A stretch of DNA of 8,909 bases from Rhodospirillaceae bacterium (GTDB lineage: Bacteria; Pseudomonadota; Alphaproteobacteria; Rhodospirillales_A; Casp-alpha2): positions 25,236 to 34,144 of the forward strand of contig DNMS01000079.1 in NCBI GenBank assembly GCA_003488105.1, given 5' to 3'. The notes below the pieces were generated by a model. That model did no database searches, was not told the origin of the DNA, and saw only the letters and a program-made list of their open reading frames with translations. Shown one piece after another: positions 6,126 to 8,909 of this stretch; position 1 is the stretch's first letter, and every line of letters starts with the position of its first letter. The position numbers and the translations under genes were made by a program.

Positions 6126-6794
6126 ATGATCCGCACCAAACTCACGAACCTGGTTCCGGCGCTGGCGCTCGGCACGGCGGCAGTTCTCGCGGCTGACCCG
6201 GCGCTTGCCCACCACCCGCTGGGCGGGGCGCCCATGACCACGTTTGCCCATGGCGTGCTGTCCGGCATCGGCCATCCGCTGCTCGGCTTCGACCATCTGT
6301 TCTTCGTGCTGCTGGTCGGCATCGCGGCGCTTTATACCGGCCATCGCTTCATGGCTCCGGCCGGCTACATCGCCGCCATGCTGGCGGGTTGTCTGATGAT
6401 GAGCCTGGGCGTCGGCCTGCCGGCCAAGGAAATCGTCATCGGCCTGTCGCTGCTGGCCCTGGGCGCGGTGGTGCTGTCCGGGCGGTCTCTCGGTATCGTT
6501 CCGGCCTTGGCCGTGTTCGCCGCATTCGGCCTGTTCCACGGCTCGGCCTTCGGTGAAGCGATGGCTTCTCAGGAAGCCGGCGCGGGCGCCCAGGTCCTGG
6601 TCGGCTATCTGATCGGTCTCGGCGTTCTGCAGTACGGCATCGCCGTCGCCGCCGGAACGGTTGCCTTGAAGTTGTGGAAAGCAACGGAATCGACGGCCAT
6701 CGAAGCCCGCCTGACGGGTGCCGTGGTCGCCGGCATCGGCATGTTCCTGACACTGGAACATGTCGAAGGCTTCCTCGTCGAAGCCCTTCTCTAA
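6126..6794 (+). CDS. HupE/UreJ-family membrane protein, putative metal (nickel/cobalt-type) permease
   Basis: A 222-residue membrane protein. A signal peptide (about 1-28) ends in ADPALA, leaving a mature N terminus that begins HHPLGG, a possible metal-binding feature. About six membrane helices follow. The family motif H-x5-D-H is present at His50, Asp56 and His57 (HPLLGFDHLF), in a helix that continues VLLVGIAAL. The second motif appears as FHGSAFGEA (about 137-145), with His138 kept but Phe where the known nickel permeases have a second His. HupE/UreJ proteins serve [NiFe] hydrogenase or urease by nickel uptake; neither enzyme is encoded here, so the metal is open. ATG 6126 has GAGAGG nine bases upstream. 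It lies 78 bases after cynS and is followed by the CobW GTPase, so a metal-supply unit is likely. Confidence 0.85.
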   Translation: MIRTKLTNLVPALALGTAAVLAADPALAHHPLGGAPMTTFAHGVLSGIGHPLLGFDHLFFVLLVGIAALYTGHRFMAPAGYIAAMLAGCLMMSLGVGLPAKEIVIGLSLLALGAVVLSGRSLGIVPALAVFAAFGLFHGSAFGEAMASQEAGAGAQVLVGYLIGLGVLQYGIAVAAGTVALKLWKATESTAIEARLTGAVVAGIGMFLTLEHVEGFLVEALL

Positions 6795-6920
6795 GACCTA
6801 AGCCTGCAAGACCGGGGTGCTGCGTGACGGGACAACGCGCCGTCCCCGCCACCGACTGAAATGGAAACGCGGTTCGCCCAACGGCGGGCGAACCGCTTAG
6901 CACAAGGGAGCGCTGACCAC
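6795..6920 (+). promoter_or_regulatory. Leader of cobW with a strong hexaloop hairpin
   Basis: A perfect 11-base-pair stem, GCGGTTCGCCC (6869-6879) with its complement (6886-6896), presents the six-base loop AACGGC (6880-6885), A at position 1 and G at 4. The sequence after it has no T-run, so it is not a standard terminator. Upstream, GACGG (6826-6830) / CCGTC (6840-6844) forms a second stem with a nine-base loop. An in-frame ATG at 6861 would put the hairpin into cobW coding sequence, but the encoded residues do not belong to the family, so I take the region as untranslated. Confidence 0.45.
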
Positions 6921-7889
6921 ATGCAACAGGCAAAGGTGCCCGTGACGCTGATCACCGGATATCTGGGAGCCGGGAAAACTACCCTGCTGAACCGGATCCT
7001 CACGGAACAGCACGGCAAGAAATACGCCGTCATCGTCAACGAATTCGGCGAGGAAGGCATCGACAACGAACTGGTCGTCGACGCCGACGAGGAAATCTTC
7101 GAAATGAACAACGGCTGCATCTGCTGCACCGTGCGCGGCGATCTGATCCGCATCATTTCGACGCTGATGAAGCGCGCTGACGACTTCGACGGCATGATCA
7201 TCGAAACCACGGGCCTGGCCGACCCGGCGCCGGTGGTGCAGACTTTCTTCGTGGACGAGGACGTGCAGGCCAAGGTTGCGCTCGACGCCGTGGTCACGGT
7301 GGTCGACGCCTGCCATTTCCTGGACGCCGTCGACGAGGAGCACGAGCTGGCCGAACAGGTCGCCTTCGCCGACATCATCCTGCTCAACAAGACGGACCTG
7401 GTTGGCGCCGACAAGCTGAATACCGTGAAGGCGAAGATCACCAGCCTCAACCGCATGGCCAAGGTCATCGAGACGGTGAAAAGCCAGGTGCCGATCGCCG
7501 ACGTGCTCGACCGCGGCGCGTTCGATCTTTCCCGGGTGCTGGAATTCGAGCCGGGCCTGCTGGACGAAGAGGACGACCACGAGCACGACGAGAACATCAT
7601 CTCGATCAGCCTGAAGACCGACAACCCCATTGAGCCAGAGAAATTTTCCAACTGGATCCGCGGCTTCATCACGGAACGTGGCGTTGACGTTCTCCGTACC
7701 AAAGGCATTCTGAATCTGTCCGGCCAGGATAATCGCTACGTCTTCCAGGGCGTGCACATGGTCATGGACAGCGCCTGGGGTGCCCCCTGGGGCGGCGACG
7801 CGCGGTCGTCGCGTTTGGTCTTCATCGGCCGCAACCTGGACGAGGCCGAACTTCGCACGGCGTTCGATAGCTGCACGGTGGCGGCATGA
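6921..7889 (+). CDS. CobW/COG0523-family GTPase, putative metallochaperone
   Basis: A 322-residue protein. The GTPase domain has Walker [10 protein letters not shown] (13-21), the family-defining CxCC metal site in NNGCICCT (Cys66, Cys68, Cys69), the switch/Walker B region ETTGLADP (95-102) and the guanine-specificity motif NKTD (156-159). After about residue 200 comes an acidic linker with DDHEHDE (218-224), then the CobW C-terminal domain (about 226-320) with [10 protein letters not shown] and LRTKGILNL. Family members hydrolyse GTP while handing zinc, cobalt, nickel or iron to target proteins; this one cannot be assigned to a metal from sequence alone. ATG 6921 has AAGGGAG ten bases upstream and gives the family-typical short N terminus. 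Its stop codon overlaps the start of the WD40 gene (ATGA), so the two are translationally coupled. No Zur box or cobalamin riboswitch is seen upstream. Confidence 0.93.
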   Translation: MQQAKVPVTLITGYLGAGKTTLLNRILTEQHGKKYAVIVNEFGEEGIDNELVVDADEEIFEMNNGCICCTVRGDLIRIISTLMKRADDFDGMIIETTGLADPAPVVQTFFVDEDVQAKVALDAVVTVVDACHFLDAVDEEHELAEQVAFADIILLNKTDLVGADKLNTVKAKITSLNRMAKVIETVKSQVPIADVLDRGAFDLSRVLEFEPGLLDEEDDHEHDENIISISLKTDNPIEPEKFSNWIRGFITERGVDVLRTKGILNLSGQDNRYVFQGVHMVMDSAWGAPWGGDARSSRLVFIGRNLDEAELRTAFDSCTVAA

Positions 7890-8909
7890 TGGGCGCCACC
7901 GGGTTCGATCCCGCCGCCATGGGACTTGCCGGTACTGGCAATCCCGACGTGGGGGCGCGCATCATTTCGCCCTCGGTCAAGCTCAGCGAAAGCCCGGCCG
8001 TGGGCGTGCATCCGACCTTCACGGTCATCGAGCCGGCGGAAGCCCGTGCCGTCATCGGCTATGGCGACGGCACGATCCGCGGCCTCGGGCTGGCGTTGGA
8101 CGGCGCCCAGCCGTCGGTGCTGGCCCAGATTGCGGCAACGCCCATCACCGCCGCCGTCGATATCGGCGGGGCGGGGGTGCTGATCGGCACGGACGGGGGC
8201 GAGTTGCTGCGCCTGGGCGGCTCCGTCGTCACCAAGCTGTCGGAAACGGGTGGGCCCTGGGTCGGCGAGATCGCGGTGCATGCGGGCAAGGGATTGCGCG
8301 CCTTCGCCGCCGCCAAGGGGCTGACCGTGCTCGACGCCGAGGGGGGCGTGGTGTTTGTCGCATCGGATCATCCCTCAACGGTCGCGGGCCTTAGCTTCTC
8401 GCCCGACGGCACGCGGATCGCCGCCGCCCATTACGGCGGGGTCAGTGTGTGGAAATTGACCGAGCCTAGTCAGAAGCCCGTGCGGCTCGACTGGCACGGT
8501 TCTCACACCGCTGTCGCCTGGTCGCCCAACGGCTTGTTCATCGTCTCCGCCATGCAGGACAAGGAAATGCATTGTTGGCGCTGGAAGGACAGAACGGGCA
8601 TGCGGATGTCGGGCTATCCGTCCAAGATCCGCGCCGTCGCCTGGACCGCCGACGGCGCGTACGTGGCGGCCTCGGGCGCTGACACGGTGACGTCCTGGGA
8701 TTGTTCGGGCAAGGGGCCGTCGGGCAAGCCGCCGTTGGAATTCGGTTATGTCTATGACGGCGTGGTGCGCGAGGTCGCGGCCCATCCGGCGGACCACGTG
8801 GTCGCCGGCGGCTATTCCGACGGTACGGTATTGATCGGCGCCATCGAACAGGAAACGGCGATGATCGCCCGGCCCGCCAGCGGCCATGCGGTCACTGGCC
8901 TGGCCTGGA
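7886..8909 (+). CDS. WD40-repeat beta-propeller protein, C-terminal end missing
   Basis: Open from ATG 7886 to the right edge: 341 codons with no stop. It shares ATGA with the cobW stop; ATG 7889 is an in-frame alternative. Repeating units typical of WD40/YVTN propellers are clear: [20 protein letters not shown] then VSVWKL (about 168-193), [16 protein letters not shown] then HCWRW (about 209-233), [16 protein letters not shown] then VTSWDC (about 246-273) and [17 protein letters not shown] (about 292-308); weaker units occupy the first 165 residues, and another begins at the edge (VTGLAW). That suggests seven or more blades. No signal peptide or membrane segment is seen, so it is probably cytoplasmic. 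The coupling to cobW suggests that it works with the GTPase, perhaps as a scaffold for metal delivery; this is inference and no catalytic motif is visible. Confidence 0.85.
   Translation, partial: MMGATGFDPAAMGLAGTGNPDVGARIISPSVKLSESPAVGVHPTFTVIEPAEARAVIGYGDGTIRGLGLALDGAQPSVLAQIAATPITAAVDIGGAGVLIGTDGGELLRLGGSVVTKLSETGGPWVGEIAVHAGKGLRAFAAAKGLTVLDAEGGVVFVASDHPSTVAGLSFSPDGTRIAAAHYGGVSVWKLTEPSQKPVRLDWHGSHTAVAWSPNGLFIVSAMQDKEMHCWRWKDRTGMRMSGYPSKIRAVAWTADGAYVAASGADTVTSWDCSGKGPSGKPPLEFGYVYDGVVREVAAHPADHVVAGGYSDGTVLIGAIEQETAMIARPASGHAVTGLAW

Noticed and set aside
6795..6920. Cobalamin riboswitch or Zur operator before cobW
   Set aside because: No B12 box or the conserved cobalamin core is visible, and no AT-rich Zur-type palindrome is present.

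Overview
The window looks like chromosomal DNA of a GC-rich alphaproteobacterium, most likely of the Rhodospirillales type. This is inferred from strong G/C use at third codon positions, the NasT-type ANTAR regulator and the style of the proteins; no rRNA or marker gene is present to fix the taxon. There are no mobile elements, CRISPR arrays or tRNAs.

Layout. (1) Positions 1-953: a divergent pair, the N-terminal part of a zinc-type alcohol dehydrogenase/quinone oxidoreductase-like gene (minus strand, cut by the window edge) and an HxlR-family regulator (plus strand), separated by an AT-rich shared control region. (2) Positions 954-1291: a non-coding stretch with a small palindrome after hxlR, a near-consensus sigma-54 promoter-like site and several RNA hairpins. 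(3) Positions 1292-1897: a NasT-like response regulator with an RNA-binding ANTAR domain. (4) Positions 1898-2123: a structured leader that ends in eight T residues just before a ribosome binding site, which looks like an attenuator. (5) Positions 2124-6047: a four-gene cyanate uptake and degradation operon: CmpA/NrtA-type binding protein, permease, ATPase and cyanase. (6) Positions 6126 to the end: a HupE/UreJ-type membrane protein, a CobW (COG0523) GTPase and a WD40 beta-propeller protein cut by the window edge.

How it may work together. The transporter family imports nitrate, bicarbonate or cyanate; the adjoining cyanase, with all catalytic residues in place, makes cyanate the best substrate. 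Cyanase turns cyanate plus bicarbonate into ammonia and CO2, so the operon is a nitrogen-scavenging (and detoxifying) route. NasT proteins normally bind leader RNA hairpins with six-base loops (A at loop position 1, G at position 4) and prevent termination. A leader terminator directly downstream of nasT fits control of cyanate use by antitermination, with a possible sigma-54/NtrC nitrogen input above nasT.

The most interesting points are: the cyanate-binding protein carries a 140-residue cysteine-bearing N-terminal region before a buried twin-arginine motif; NasT has no NasS partner in the window; hairpins with loops of the form A-[AT]-[CG]-G-[AG]-C occur before nasT, cyn, hupE and cobW; and a metal-handling-looking module (HupE, CobW, WD40) directly follows a cyanase that needs no metal.
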